This document shows, piece after piece, positions 19,001-29,284 of a DNA stretch of 58,664 nt (position 1 is its first letter; each line of letters begins with the position of its first letter). The notes below the pieces were generated by a model. That model was not told the origin of the DNA, searched no databases, and saw only the letters and a program-made list of their open reading frames with translations. Source of the DNA: an uncultured Candidatus Poseidoniales archaeon. Its GTDB lineage: Archaea; Thermoplasmatota; Poseidoniia; Poseidoniales; Thalassarchaeaceae. A program made the translations under genes and the position numbers. The stretch covers positions 1-58,664 of the forward strand of contig CACGHY010000004.1 in the NCBI GenBank assembly GCA_902573085.1, in the 5' to 3' direction.

Positions 19001-20857
19001 TCTGTCGATATTGACCGGGTCGAGGGACTCTACACAGTGTCTGCCGGGACAGAAGATCTAGGGGCCGAACCAAACGAATTCGCGCTTTTCACACTCTCAG
19101 TTAGGAACATAGGTAATGGCCCCACAGAATACGCAATTTCGTGTGAAACAGAAGATAGGTGGATTGTTCACGTAGGAAGCAGCCAAGTTCCGGAAGTAAC
19201 AATTGGTCCGCTCAGCAGACTCCAATTCGTCCCTGTTCCGATTCGTGTAAAGGTCCCACCAGCCTCGTCTGGTATCCTCGCAGGGTATACAAATCTAGTA
19301 ACCTGTGTCACAACTTCGGTAAACGACCCAAATCTGCAAACTACGGAGACAGCCACAGTCGAAGTTCTAGAGAGCAAGGCTTTCTCAACTCAGATTTCAG
19401 ATATAGAAGGAAACGAATTTGGGCCCGTAGCCATATCTGAATCTCGTGCAGTACAAAACGGCGACACAATTTCTACAATACTGACAATTTCTAACAGGGG
19501 GAATATTCCACTAAATTTCGACGTAAGGGCACTATCATCTAGCAATACCTGGCCAATTCAGGTTTACCTGTTCGACGAAGACCCTCCATTGGGAGAGTCC
19601 ACAACAATACAAACAGATATCGATCCCGGTTCAGAATCCAGAATAATCATCAGGACTATTGTTCCCCTAGCCTCGGTAAAAGGCGATAGAAACACCGTTA
19701 CTATCAAGACTACTTTAGACGACAATATTGTCACGAACGCGACGGTCCTAGAAGTGAAAGAAATCACAACTCTGGATGTACAGGCAGAAGAAGGGTTCTC
19801 AATCTCTCTGGGTAGAGATGGGAATGCCAATATTTTCTTGCACAATTCTGGAAACGTACCTCTGTTAATTGAGCTCACACTAGGCACTCTTCCTGAGGGA
19901 TGGTCTGGAGGCTTCCTGACAGGAAGCACATTCTCCATGGACATGAATCGAGACTCTGTAGTCAAAATCGCACTGCAGTTGCCTAGCGGCACCCCTCCAG
20001 GAACTCTAGTAAATAAGGTTCCAGTGATAATACAGTCTACATCGCCCAGCCTTTCCACTGAAACAATCACGATAGATATGGATGTAATCGTCCTACCCTC
20101 AGTTTGGCTGGAAGTTCAATCTGAAACCCCCAGCATTCAGGGGATTGGCGTGGGCGAGGAAACAACTCTGGTATTGGAAGTGCGAAACAAGGGCAACACT
20201 GAATCCCCGATTTTAATCGGCCATCAAGAACTTGATGGTTGGACTGTAAAATACCAATGGCCAGCAGAGGAATTAGCGCCAGGGGATCATTACGAAATTA
20301 CAGTTTCATTAACCCCTAGAAAATCGGCAGAGGACGGACTCACTCAGTTGCGATTCTATGCCAATTCAACAGCCCAGGACAGCATAGCAACCTTGACTAA
20401 CTCGTCCTTTGTTTTTGAAGTCAGCAAATCTAAATCTTCCAACCAGGGAGGATTGTCCGGGTTTTTCGATACTTTAGGACTCCCAGCTTGGACTCTAGCA
20501 GTACTGTTCGTGGTTGCATTGGGCGCACTAATTTCACTAGGGGTTAGGGCCAGACAGGAATTCTCCCCTGTCGATTCAGATGAAGAACTGATTCCTCGAG
20601 GATCAGCTCTACAGGCAGGGACAAAGGAAGAAAGAAGAGCGGCTGCTCTAGATACCTACACAACTGGGGACGTTGTTACCGGGGGAGTTTCGGAGTCCGA
20701 GATCAATGAAACGCTTCAGGCAACTATCCCCACTCTCCCTACTCATCAAGTACCCGAAGGAGCGATGCCGCTACCAATCACCGGACTTCCAGATGGGTGG
20801 TCAATGGAACAATGGGCGGCATATGGGCACCTTTGGTGGGAACAAAACGGCCCCTGA
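16091..20857 (+). CDS. Large cell-surface subtilisin-like (S8) serine protease
   Basis: A secreted, membrane-anchored protease of 1588 residues. After a signal peptide (RRAIYFAISLILLSPISS) and a propeptide-like region, the catalytic triad is clear: Asp in IGISDTGLDVDHGDF (about 283), His in NTGHGTHVTA (about 320) and Ser in LSGSSMATPVVAGAS (about 512); the oxyanion Asn is in HTNSWGS. A P-domain-like region (about 590-710) and several CARDB/NEW-like beta repeats follow. A single membrane helix lies near 1465-1487 (WTLAVLFVVALGALISLGV). The short cytoplasmic tail ends with LPDGWSMEQWAAYGHLWW, a Trp/Tyr-rich motif also seen at the ends of other proteins of this kind of archaeon. Likely role: extracellular protein degradation for nutrition. 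Confidence 0.9.
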   Translation: MLMTPRRAIYFAISLILLSPISSTVLMENNDEKRAQSNSSPTTENNWVVLRNPSIGYHPISETSGLIHSPFGIFDPLNESPPVGPWEKAGLSSSSDGRLFIVQSHSSDLQELEDSLNFLGIQIIDHFPDDSVVISIAPWRTSEQIDTIKELNQVRWVGQFPAMWKISETLYPLIDLDGSLVDLDVTLSPSNTPDDLSNLERELFEKTGELHSQSHCDIYLCKIKSAKTSLIDSLVSDFRVLRVEMGAVLTIHNSNASIISGVDYARSLSELDLRGDGEVIGISDTGLDVDHGDFGNRLRNPIYNLFGPDSSGADSNTGHGTHVTATLLGDGSGDSNSTGIVPESTFHFYQLEVDSSGILARWGSLYDMFEHSFLNDATIHTNSWGSENLVGEYTSDARSIDLFADDYPGMLVIFSSGDMSDMGVASPSTAKNSLTVGASTTGAFDSESLGQVSNESSSGPTSDGRIKPELVAPGVMICSARAQEAVLSTGGSCSDSMHTDGTTPLYMTLSGSSMATPVVAGASAMARQFLREEVGLMSPNSDLLRAILVNGAEDIGELDVPNPREGWGQLNISNSIFPQSNGINQTLFLDQDRNLLPGHSFIYTFEVSGNNELDATLSWNDREGSASADQNTSRLVNDLDLVVTSPSGEQFNGNDFAGGYSQSTGNIDILNNLERVKIGSTESGIWTVKIGHSGGFSQDFSLVVSSNAIELQEADLTVVPNSIFSSETSPLKGDTISLQLSWINQAAAPTGQYSISLEDVTDGNEIGTYSMPSLPGGQIETFSIYHSFQSTGTHLVRLRLDYLSQVDELNDETIGTDNNIFDLEFNVTEIGVRIIPLMEDGSYPTDFVESQSARNRDINPSTESWANFQLELVNEGTSETTLELSISAVQEISETGIMSSPQDEWSGTLSDPGPWVLSPSGESGDRVLISLNLTDEDADVESRFALPGHFVTDLILYDKMAPTISHSVRLSVDIDRVEGLYTVSAGTEDLGAEPNEFALFTLSVRNIGNGPTEYAISCETEDRWIVHVGSSQVPEVTIGPLSRLQFVPVPIRVKVPPASSGILAGYTNLVTCVTTSVNDPNLQTTETATVEVLESKAFSTQISDIEGNEFGPVAISESRAVQNGDTISTILTISNRGNIPLNFDVRALSSSNTWPIQVYLFDEDPPLGESTTIQTDIDPGSESRIIIRTIVPLASVKGDRNTVTIKTTLDDNIVTNATVLEVKEITTLDVQAEEGFSISLGRDGNANIFLHNSGNVPLLIELTLGTLPEGWSGGFLTGSTFSMDMNRDSVVKIALQLPSGTPPGTLVNKVPVIIQSTSPSLSTETITIDMDVIVLPSVWLEVQSETPSIQGIGVGEETTLVLEVRNKGNTESPILIGHQELDGWTVKYQWPAEELAPGDHYEITVSLTPRKSAEDGLTQLRFYANSTAQDSIATLTNSSFVFEVSKSKSSNQGGLSGFFDTLGLPAWTLAVLFVVALGALISLGVRARQEFSPVDSDEELIPRGSALQAGTKEERRAAALDTYTTGDVVTGGVSESEINETLQATIPTLPTHQVPEGAMPLPITGLPDGWSMEQWAAYGHLWWEQNGP

Positions 20858-20896
20858 GCCGGTTCATTTTTCTGTGGCTCCTCGCGCCGTAGATCC

Positions 20897-21520
20897 ATGA
20901 CAGGCTCGATAGTATTGTTCGGACCTCCCGGAGCGGGCAAGGGAACTCAGGCCGATAAGATTGTACAGTTGACTAGTAAGCCCCAGGTTTCAACCGGGGA
21001 TATGCTTAGATCGGCCCTATCGGAGGAGACGGAGCTGGGTTTAGAGGCCAAGAGATATATGGAGTCAGGACAACTAGTACCAGATATTGTGATTATTGGA
21101 CTAATAAAGGACAGAATGCATGAATCTGACGCCAGCAATGGGGTCTTATTCGATGGTTTTCCAAGGACAATTCCTCAAGCAGAGGCCCTCGAATCAATTA
21201 CTGAGGTATCGGCCGTCATCTCCATAGAGGTTCCAGATGAAGACATAGTAAACAGGATTGTAGGAAGAAGGATGGACCCCGAAACCGGTGAAATCTACCA
21301 TGTCAGTTTCAAACCCCCTCCAACTGAAATCGCACATCGTCTCGTACAGAGGGAGGACGACAACGAAGAAACAGTAAGGATGCGGCTATTATCCTATCAC
21401 GAACAAACAAAGCCACTCGGCGATTGGTACATGAAAAAAGGTATACTACATTCTGTAGAAGGAACTGGTTCCATTGACGAAGTGGCACGTTCCATTTCCA
21501 AGATATTTACTTATCTTTAA
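20897..21520 (+). CDS. adk: Adenylate kinase, bacterial/eukaryal type
   Basis: Interconverts ATP+AMP and 2 ADP. The P-loop GPPGAGKGTQADKI is at residues 9-22, the AMP-binding STGDMLRSAL region follows, then LFDGFPRTIPQAEAL and the LID region GRRMDPETGEIYHVSFKPP with downstream RLVQREDD. This is the monomeric Adk of bacteria and eukaryotes; many other archaea use the unrelated short AdkA. The LID has no zinc cysteines. At 207 residues it has normal length. It starts 39 nt after the protease stop and ends 10 nt before rnp4, so it probably belongs to an operon with the RNA-processing genes. Confidence 0.95.
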   Translation: MTGSIVLFGPPGAGKGTQADKIVQLTSKPQVSTGDMLRSALSEETELGLEAKRYMESGQLVPDIVIIGLIKDRMHESDASNGVLFDGFPRTIPQAEALESITEVSAVISIEVPDEDIVNRIVGRRMDPETGEIYHVSFKPPPTEIAHRLVQREDDNEETVRMRLLSYHEQTKPLGDWYMKKGILHSVEGTGSIDEVARSISKIFTYL

Positions 21521-21530
21521 GGTGGAAAAA

Positions 21531-21860
21531 ATGGCCAAAAGAAGTCGACGAATAAGGCCAAACAAAAACGAACAAGCAAAAGAATCAATCGATTTCCTGG
21601 AGAAAATATTTGACATATCTCCACCTCACAATTTGAAAATCCTCGATACGGCCGCTAAGCAAATTCTGGCTATCGGAAAGAAACACGGAAAAAGGCCAAC
21701 CCGCGAAATAAAAAAAATGATTTGTCGGTCTTGTAAAAAATCTCTATTGCCGGGACAAACATCCAGAATCAGAGCCACATCAAAAGTTATTTTCAGAACA
21801 TGCCTTAGGTGTGGGCGAGTGAACCGAGAGATTCTGAGCATTAATGGTGATAAAAAATGA
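21531..21860 (+). CDS. rnp4: Ribonuclease P protein subunit Rpp21 (Rnp4)
   Basis: Protein subunit of archaeal RNase P, which removes 5' leaders from pre-tRNA. The 109-residue product has a basic helical N-terminus (MAKRSRRIRPNKNEQAK), and a zinc ribbon with CRSC near residue 64 and CLRCG near residue 90, as in the Rpr2/Rpp21/SNM1 family; SLLPGQTSRIR between them is typical (family LxPGxSxRVR). The open frame extends upstream into adk, but the ATG at 21531 follows a GGTGG ribosome-binding-like sequence and gives the family N-terminus. Its stop overlaps the next start by 4 nt (ATGA), so translation of the pair is probably coupled. Confidence 0.85.
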   Translation: MAKRSRRIRPNKNEQAKESIDFLEKIFDISPPHNLKILDTAAKQILAIGKKHGKRPTREIKKMICRSCKKSLLPGQTSRIRATSKVIFRTCLRCGRVNREILSINGDKK

Positions 21861-22138
21861 AGAAACGACCATCGTCACATCTGATTAGATTGGCAAAAAG
21901 TGAGTCGTTGCGAGTCTCCATTAGAATCGGCAAAGATGGGGTCAATACCAGTTTGATTTCTGAGTTAGAGAACCAACTGGAAAAAAGGAACGTTGTCAAG
22001 CTCAAAATAAACAAAGGAATGGCACAAAAAAAGGAGGATAGAAACCAGATTTTCAAGAGGATTGCGGCTGAATCTAAATCTTCTCTGATATTTCAAAGAG
22101 GTAATGTTGCAGTCTTTTGTAAGGACCGAGGCCAGTAG
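21857..22138 (+). CDS. CRS1/YhbY (CRM) domain RNA-binding protein
   Basis: Single-domain CRM protein of 93 residues. The family pattern is visible: an N-terminal helix with LIRLAKSES, then the strand-loop VSIRIGKDGVNTSLISEL that begins the KH-like fold, then VVKLKINKGM and a C-terminal FQRGNVAVFCKD strand. Bacterial YhbY associates with pre-50S particles, and archaeal members are commonly paired with the Rpp21 gene. Here it overlaps rnp4 by 4 nt. Likely role: RNA binding in ribosome or tRNA biogenesis, by homology only. Confidence 0.85.
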   Translation: MKKRPSSHLIRLAKSESLRVSIRIGKDGVNTSLISELENQLEKRNVVKLKINKGMAQKKEDRNQIFKRIAAESKSSLIFQRGNVAVFCKDRGQ

Positions 22139-22170
22139 CTTTCATATTCATCACATAAGAGGAGACCATA

Positions 22171-22866
22171 ATGAACATCTTCAGTATGCCTAGAAGCCGC
22201 ATTTCTTTGGTGACCTACTCTCTAATATTGCTAACAATATTGTTACCATCCGTAATGGCGGCATCCTCTAGCTCTGGAATTTGGGAGCCGCCAGAGATGC
22301 CCAGCTGGGCAGTGCCTGCATCTTTCGCTATTCTAATCGCGGTCTACACGCTGATTATTTTCGAGGTCGTCCACAGAGCACTTGCTGCTGCACTAGGGGG
22401 GATAGCGGCCGTCGTAACCCTACACGTTGTAGGCGATGGGCCCGACCTTGGAACTATCGTTACCTGGATCGATGAGGAAACAATCGGATTATTGATCGGC
22501 ATGATGGTGATAGTCGACATACTTGGGAAAACAGGAGTATTCGAGTGGGCCGCCGTGCAAGCCTATGCACTTAGTGGGGGTTCCATATGGCGTCTTTCGG
22601 TCATACTCTGTACCATAACAGCTGTGTTTTCCGCCTTCTTAGACAACGTAACGACAATTTTGCTTATCGTTCCAGTTACCATCCAGATTGCCAAGGTCCT
22701 GGACCTAGAACCCGTGCCACTCATTATCGCAGAAGTAATGTTTTCCAACATTGGGGGGGGCAGCAACACAAATCGGGGATCCTCCGAACATCATAATCGG
22801 CGCCCAACTATCTTCACAGGCCCTATCTGGAACCGGTTTAGCAGATCAGGGCATTACGTTCCTTGA
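22171..22866 (+). CDS. ArsB/NhaD/P-protein family permease, 5' part of frameshifted gene
   Basis: N-terminal half of an ion-transporter superfamily permease. It has a signal-like or first hydrophobic segment, then helices near SFAILIAVYTLIIFEVVHRAL and IGLLIGMMVIVDILGKTGVF, and FSAFLDNVTTILLIVPVT, the typical DN-containing re-entrant motif. The frame is genuine to about 22753-22760, an eight-G run; after it the reading becomes SNTNRGSSEHH and stops at 22866. Removing one G restores NIGGAATQIGDPPN, the conserved motif of this family, and joins the frame at 22751-23779. Substrate (Na+/H+ exchange, arsenite or organic anion) cannot be told. Confidence 0.75.
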   Translation: MNIFSMPRSRISLVTYSLILLTILLPSVMAASSSSGIWEPPEMPSWAVPASFAILIAVYTLIIFEVVHRALAAALGGIAAVVTLHVVGDGPDLGTIVTWIDEETIGLLIGMMVIVDILGKTGVFEWAAVQAYALSGGSIWRLSVILCTITAVFSAFLDNVTTILLIVPVTIQIAKVLDLEPVPLIIAEVMFSNIGGGSNTNRGSSEHHNRRPTIFTGPIWNRFSRSGHYVP

Positions 22867-23779
22867 TTTCATCATCCATGTTGGACCAGCTGTGGTAATC
22901 GCGATGGCTCCTTCCTTCTGGTTGCTATCTAAGTTGGAGTCCGACGGACTCTCCGGCGAGAAACATCGGAACGTGGACCTACTGAGGCTCAGATATGGCA
23001 TAAAGGATGTGAATTTGCTGAAGAAATCAGGTTTGATTTTGTCACTAGTCATCATTGCCTTCTTTGCACACTCCGCATTCCACCACCCATTACTTACGGT
23101 CGCAACAATAGCATTGGGAGGTGCGGTTCTGATGCTTTTGGTAACTTCGCCTCACCATGTTGAGGAACAATTAGATGGAGTCGAATGGACAACAATAATT
23201 TTCTTCGCTGGATTATTTATCATGATACACGGTCTTGAAAACATGGGAATGATTGACACTATAGCAGATGGAATTTCTGATACCATAAAGGGAGCCTCAG
23301 AGGAAAACAGACTAATGATATCTGTGCTTCTGCTACTATGGGTGTCAGCGATTGCCTCGGCTTTTATTGATAATATACCATACACGGCTACTATGGTTCC
23401 TGTGGTAATCAAGCTAGCAGAAGATCCAGAATTAGGCTTGCAACTGGGGCCTCTTGCATGGGCATTGGCACTGGGAGCCTGCTTGGGTGGAAACGGCACC
23501 ATAATCGGGGCTTCTGCAAACGTTGTTGCTGCTGGACTCGCGGAGGAATCTGGTCATGACATATCTTTCAATAGATTCTTCAAAACAGGTTATCCAATAA
23601 TGCTCCTGAGTGTAGCTCTGGCGACAGTTTACTGCGTTGTCCGATATGCAATTCAATGGGACAATGGACTAATTCCAGCAACTATCATTGGGGCGATGAT
23701 GTTGGCATCCTTATCCCTAACGCCAATGATATATGGGCCACCGCCAAGAGAGTCTAAGATTGATTATGAGTTGGAGTGA
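22751..23779 (+). CDS. ArsB/NhaD/P-protein family permease, 3' part of frameshifted gene
   Basis: C-terminal half of the permease that begins at 22171. It opens inside the conserved signature (ATQIGDPPNIIIGAQLS) and continues with about seven membrane helices, a second DN motif (SAFIDNIPYTATMVPVVI) and the family signature LGACLGGNGTIIGASANVV, which is especially close to the P-protein (OCA2)/ArsB-NhaD branch. The ORF start codon is incidental; there is no independent initiation signal. Together the two parts would make a protein of about 535 residues, a normal size for the family. The stop overlaps the next small gene by 14 nt. Confidence 0.8.
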   Translation: MGGAATQIGDPPNIIIGAQLSSQALSGTGLADQGITFLDFIIHVGPAVVIAMAPSFWLLSKLESDGLSGEKHRNVDLLRLRYGIKDVNLLKKSGLILSLVIIAFFAHSAFHHPLLTVATIALGGAVLMLLVTSPHHVEEQLDGVEWTTIIFFAGLFIMIHGLENMGMIDTIADGISDTIKGASEENRLMISVLLLLWVSAIASAFIDNIPYTATMVPVVIKLAEDPELGLQLGPLAWALALGACLGGNGTIIGASANVVAAGLAEESGHDISFNRFFKTGYPIMLLSVALATVYCVVRYAIQWDNGLIPATIIGAMMLASLSLTPMIYGPPPRESKIDYELE

Positions 23780-23996
23780 ACAGACGGTGGACACATCAAT
23801 CACTAAATGTGCTGTCTGTGGGATGGAACTCCTTCAAATCGGAATATGCCCTGCTTGTGGTCATAACCAAAAAAAGGTTGAAAATCAAGAAGATGAAGAC
23901 AGAGAAGAAGAATTTGTTTTACCATACGGCATTGATTTTGCTCCTCGTGCAGTCGAAAAGATACGCATACCTTTCGGAATAAATCACGCCCCATAA
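23766..23996 (+). CDS. Small zinc-ribbon protein
   Basis: A 76-residue frame starting at an ATG inside the last codons of the permease gene. It has a CAVC-x10-CPAC zinc ribbon near the N-terminus (residues about 14-31), an acidic middle, and two similar short C-terminal strings, LPYGIDFAP and IPFGINHAP. No family is recognised. It is the last protein gene before the 23S rRNA promoter. The overlap with the permease suggests co-translation. It may be a small regulatory or metal-binding protein; this is a guess. Confidence 0.5.
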   Translation: MSWSEQTVDTSITKCAVCGMELLQIGICPACGHNQKKVENQEDEDREEEFVLPYGIDFAPRAVEKIRIPFGINHAP

Positions 23997-24020
23997 CACC
24001 AATAATTCGTTAATTTGCAC

Positions 24021-24030
24021 TTTATTTATG
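24021..24030 (+). promoter_or_regulatory. Putative TATA box of the 23S-5S rRNA unit
   Basis: The sequence TTTATTTATG lies in the AT-rich gap after the zinc-ribbon gene and about 205 nt before the 23S rRNA 5' end. Archaeal TATA boxes of this sort sit about 25 nt upstream of the transcription start, which would put initiation near 24050. A similar CTTTATG element precedes the structured RNA/tRNA-Lys region at 45287. Not tested; TATA assignment in AT-rich DNA is easily wrong. Confidence 0.4.
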
Positions 24031-24102
24031 CTATATCCAATGTGGCTAGTCTCCCGTTTTGTTCAAATACCATAGGTTGGTCGCAAGCTTGCTTTGTGCG
24101 CT

Positions 24103-24121
24103 CTGATAGGTTGACTATCAG
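24103..24121 (+). other. Hairpin in the pre-23S leader
   Basis: A perfect 7-bp inverted repeat, CTGATAG and CTATCAG, encloses a GTTGA loop. It lies in the transcribed leader between the putative promoter and the processing stem. It may help fold the leader or mark a processing intermediate. No protein gene is seen in the leader (23997-24234). Confidence 0.5.
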
Positions 24122-24178
24122 GGTAAGTGGTTGAGGCTGCTGCGCCCTGCGGGGAGACGTAGTGGCCTGAGAAACCAG

Positions 24179-24216
24179 AATTGATATGCCTGGACACCAG
24201 AGGCCTCACATTAGTG
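24179..24216 (+). other. 5' strand of pre-23S processing stem (bulge-helix-bulge)
   Basis: This segment pairs with 27130-27168 across the whole 23S gene. Paired blocks in order: AATTGATATGC (24179-24189) with GCATATCAATT (27158-27168); CT (24190-24191) with AG (27155-27156); GGAC (24192-24195) with GTCC (27148-27151); AGAG (24199-24202) with CTCT (27144-27147); CTCACAT (24205-24211) with ATGTGAG (27136-27142); TAGTG (24212-24216) with CACTA (27130-27134). The 4-bp GGAC/GTCC helix is flanked by 3-nt bulges ACC (24196-24198) and AAA (27152-27154) on opposite strands. That is the canonical substrate of the archaeal tRNA-splicing endonuclease. Confidence 0.85.
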
Positions 24217-24234
24217 AGTACAAAAAGAAATAAT

Positions 24235-27113
<2,879 letters not shown>

Positions 27114-27129
27114 TAAATTTCGAGATACA

Positions 27130-27168
27130 CACTACATGTGAGTCTCTGTCCAAAAGAGCATATCAATT
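27130..27168 (+). other. 3' strand of pre-23S processing stem (bulge-helix-bulge)
   Basis: Partner of 24179-24216, located between 23S and 5S rRNA. It contributes the AAA bulge at 27152-27154. Cleavage in the two bulges would release the pre-23S and, by the known archaeal route, ligate it into a circular intermediate before final trimming. The 5S gene starts 21 nt downstream, so this cut also frees the 5S precursor. Confidence 0.85.
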
Positions 27169-27189
27169 CACATTCGAAGGAAGAGTTGT

Positions 27190-27305
27190 GCACGGCCACA
27201 GCGGAGGGGCCCTACCCGGTCCCATATCGAACCCGGAAGTCAAGCCCTCCTGCGTCGGTTCCGGTACTGTGGTGCGAAAGCCCACGGGAAAGACCGTCGC
27301 TGTGC
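27190..27305 (+). rRNA. 5S ribosomal RNA
   Basis: About 116 nt. Helix I is GCACGGC (27190-27196) with GCTGTGC (27299-27305). The loop A-B region and the conserved CCCATATCGAACCCGGAAGT (around 27221) and GGTACTGTGGTGCGAAAGCC segments are typical of archaeal 5S. It lies 76 nt after the 23S end and is probably part of the same transcript. Ends may differ by one to three nucleotides. Confidence 0.95.
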
Positions 27306-27337
27306 CACTCTCCTTCATCTCCCCGCAACAAATTTTA

Positions 27338-28030
27338 ATGATGGACGTAGTCAATTTAGGTGCCAAGATGCCAATTTCCACCGGTGATATACTCGGGCAC
27401 TCTCAAGTCGGAGTATATCTTAGTGTCGTCGGAGATGTAATTTTCATACCCAGTACATTGGAAGAGGAGATAGCAAACGAGATCGAGCAATCATTCGACA
27501 TGGAATCTCATAGGATTACACTCGGCGGGTCTGCACTTCTGGGGAGTCTGATTAGTGGAAACAAGAAGGGATTGGCGGTGGCAGATATCGCAACACAAGA
27601 TGACTTAGACGAATTATCAAGCTTTGGAGATGTGGTAATTCTGGAGAGCGGGGTCAATGCCGCTGGCAATCTAATCGAATGTAATGACAAAGGGGCCATA
27701 GTAAGTCCAACAATTCCGGTAGCAGGAGCAGAGATGGTATCAGACGTGTTGGATGTGACGGCAATTCGCTCTGAGGTTGCAGGCCATGGAACGGTTGGAA
27801 GTATGATGGTGGCAAACAATAACGGAGTGCTGATACATCCTGATGTTAAGAGCGCGGAAGCCAAGGCGATTGAGCAAGCAATGCAGGCTCCTGTTGTGGT
27901 TGGAACTGTGACCTTCGGATCTCCGTTCGTTGGCGCTGGATGCTGTGCAAGCGATACACACGCGTTAGTTGGTTCAGGTTCAACTGGTCCAGAATTAAAT
28001 AGGATAGAGGATGCACTAGGACTCATTTAG
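27338..28030 (+). CDS. eif6: Translation initiation factor 6 (aIF6)
   Basis: Binds the large ribosomal subunit and blocks joining to the small subunit until recycled. The 230-residue product shows the pentein-fold repeats typical of eIF6: GNPYIGVYL-like HSQVGVYLSVVGDVIFIP, GGSALLGSLISGNKKGLAV, NAAGNLIECNDKGAIVSP, AGHGTVGSMMVANNNGVLIHP and a last VGTVTFGSPFVGAGCCASD. Length matches the family. The frame is open back into the 5S gene, but the ATG at 27338 (or 27341) gives the true N-terminus. The gene begins only 32 nt after the 5S rRNA with no room for a separate archaeal promoter, so it may be expressed from the rRNA transcript. Its stop overlaps the convergent thrC by 8 nt. Confidence 0.95.
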   Translation: MMDVVNLGAKMPISTGDILGHSQVGVYLSVVGDVIFIPSTLEEEIANEIEQSFDMESHRITLGGSALLGSLISGNKKGLAVADIATQDDLDELSSFGDVVILESGVNAAGNLIECNDKGAIVSPTIPVAGAEMVSDVLDVTAIRSEVAGHGTVGSMMVANNNGVLIHPDVKSAEAKAIEQAMQAPVVVGTVTFGSPFVGAGCCASDTHALVGSGSTGPELNRIEDALGLI

Positions 28031-29246
28031 AAAATATTGAGTAATCGACATTATTCTTATCAATAGACGAGACAACCTCTGGCATTGGATATTTCAGTCC
28101 TGTCGCAGTGTTGAAAAGAACTACAGAATCATTCGTAGAGACGGAACCAGTCTTGATACATTCTCGGTAAGCTGCCACCACAGCAGCACCCTCTGGACAC
28201 AGAAGCAAACCCTCGGTTTTTCCAACTTGTTCCTGTATTTCCAAAGTCTCCTCGTCAGACACTGCCATAGCTAATCCTCCCGATGATCTCACAGCATCTA
28301 AAATCAGGAAATCACCGAGAGCCGATGGTACTCTAATGCCAGAGGAAACCGTCTCCGCATTTTCCCAGAATTCTGCGAATTCAGCGCCCTCTTCCCATGC
28401 CTTGACTATTGGCGCACATCCTGTTGATTGTACTGATACCATCTTGGGTAAATTACAGTCAATCCACCCAAGCTCTCTTAATTCGTGGAAGCATTTCCAC
28501 ATCCCAATAATTCCAGTCCCCCCTCCCGTTGGATAGAATATTACATCAGGAAGAGTCCAATTCATCTGCTCAGCAAGCTCAAGTCCCATGGTTTTCTTAC
28601 CTTCGATTCTGTATGGCTCTTTCAATGTCGAAACTGCGAACCAGTCTATCTCTTCCATGCCCTCCGAAATTATGTTTCCGCATTCGCCGATTAAACCATT
28701 TACAATATGAGTCGCAGCGCCTTGGATTTGGGTTTCTCTTATGTTGATCTCTGGAGTATTGTCCGGGCAAAGAACCGTGCAACGTATCCCCGCTCTGGAT
28801 GCATATGCCGCCAAGGCTGATCCCGCATTACCATTGGTTGGAATTGATAGATGCTTAATTCCTAGCTCTTTTGCCATCGAGACTGCCATACCAAGTCCTC
28901 TTGCCTTGAATGACCCAGTGGGGAGCCTCGACTCATCCTTGATGAAAACCGATTCAGCCTCGAATCCTAAAATATCAGGGAGATTTTCAAGTCTGATCAA
29001 AGGAGTAATTACCTCTCCGAGAGAGACCATGTTCTCCTCCGAGGTAACTGGTAGAAGTGGCATATACCTCCAGAAACCGGGATATTTGGAATCTTCAATA
29101 GAACCTCTGGAGACCTCTTTAGACAGTCTCTTTAAATCATATTTTACGACTATTGGCTTCCCTATTGTGGATATGGTGTGTACTATCCCCTGATCAAACC
29201 GCTCTCCCGAATACGCGCATTCTAGATGACTAACGTAACTTCTCAT
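28023..29246 (-). CDS. thrC: Threonine synthase
   Basis: PLP enzyme converting O-phosphohomoserine to threonine. The PLP lysine is in LPTGSFKARGLGMAVS; the Asn contact in PTNGNAGSALAAYA and the phosphate-binding loop YPTGGGTGIIGMW follow. The N-terminus (SHLECAYSGERFDQG) is the short domain of the archaeal/plant ThrC branch, where a CxxC zinc pair is reduced to a single Cys here. About 407 residues, normal. The ATG at 29246 is chosen over the upstream in-frame TTG. It lies on the minus strand, convergent with aIF6. Confidence 0.9.
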   Translation of the reverse strand: MRSYVSHLECAYSGERFDQGIVHTISTIGKPIVVKYDLKRLSKEVSRGSIEDSKYPGFWRYMPLLPVTSEENMVSLGEVITPLIRLENLPDILGFEAESVFIKDESRLPTGSFKARGLGMAVSMAKELGIKHLSIPTNGNAGSALAAYASRAGIRCTVLCPDNTPEINIRETQIQGAATHIVNGLIGECGNIISEGMEEIDWFAVSTLKEPYRIEGKKTMGLELAEQMNWTLPDVIFYPTGGGTGIIGMWKCFHELRELGWIDCNLPKMVSVQSTGCAPIVKAWEEGAEFAEFWENAETVSSGIRVPSALGDFLILDAVRSSGGLAMAVSDEETLEIQEQVGKTEGLLLCPEGAAVVAAYRECIKTGSVSTNDSVVLFNTATGLKYPMPEVVSSIDKNNVDYSIFSK

Positions 29247-29284
29247 GAAACCCAATTAGAAAGATGTTCAATGAACATGCCGCT

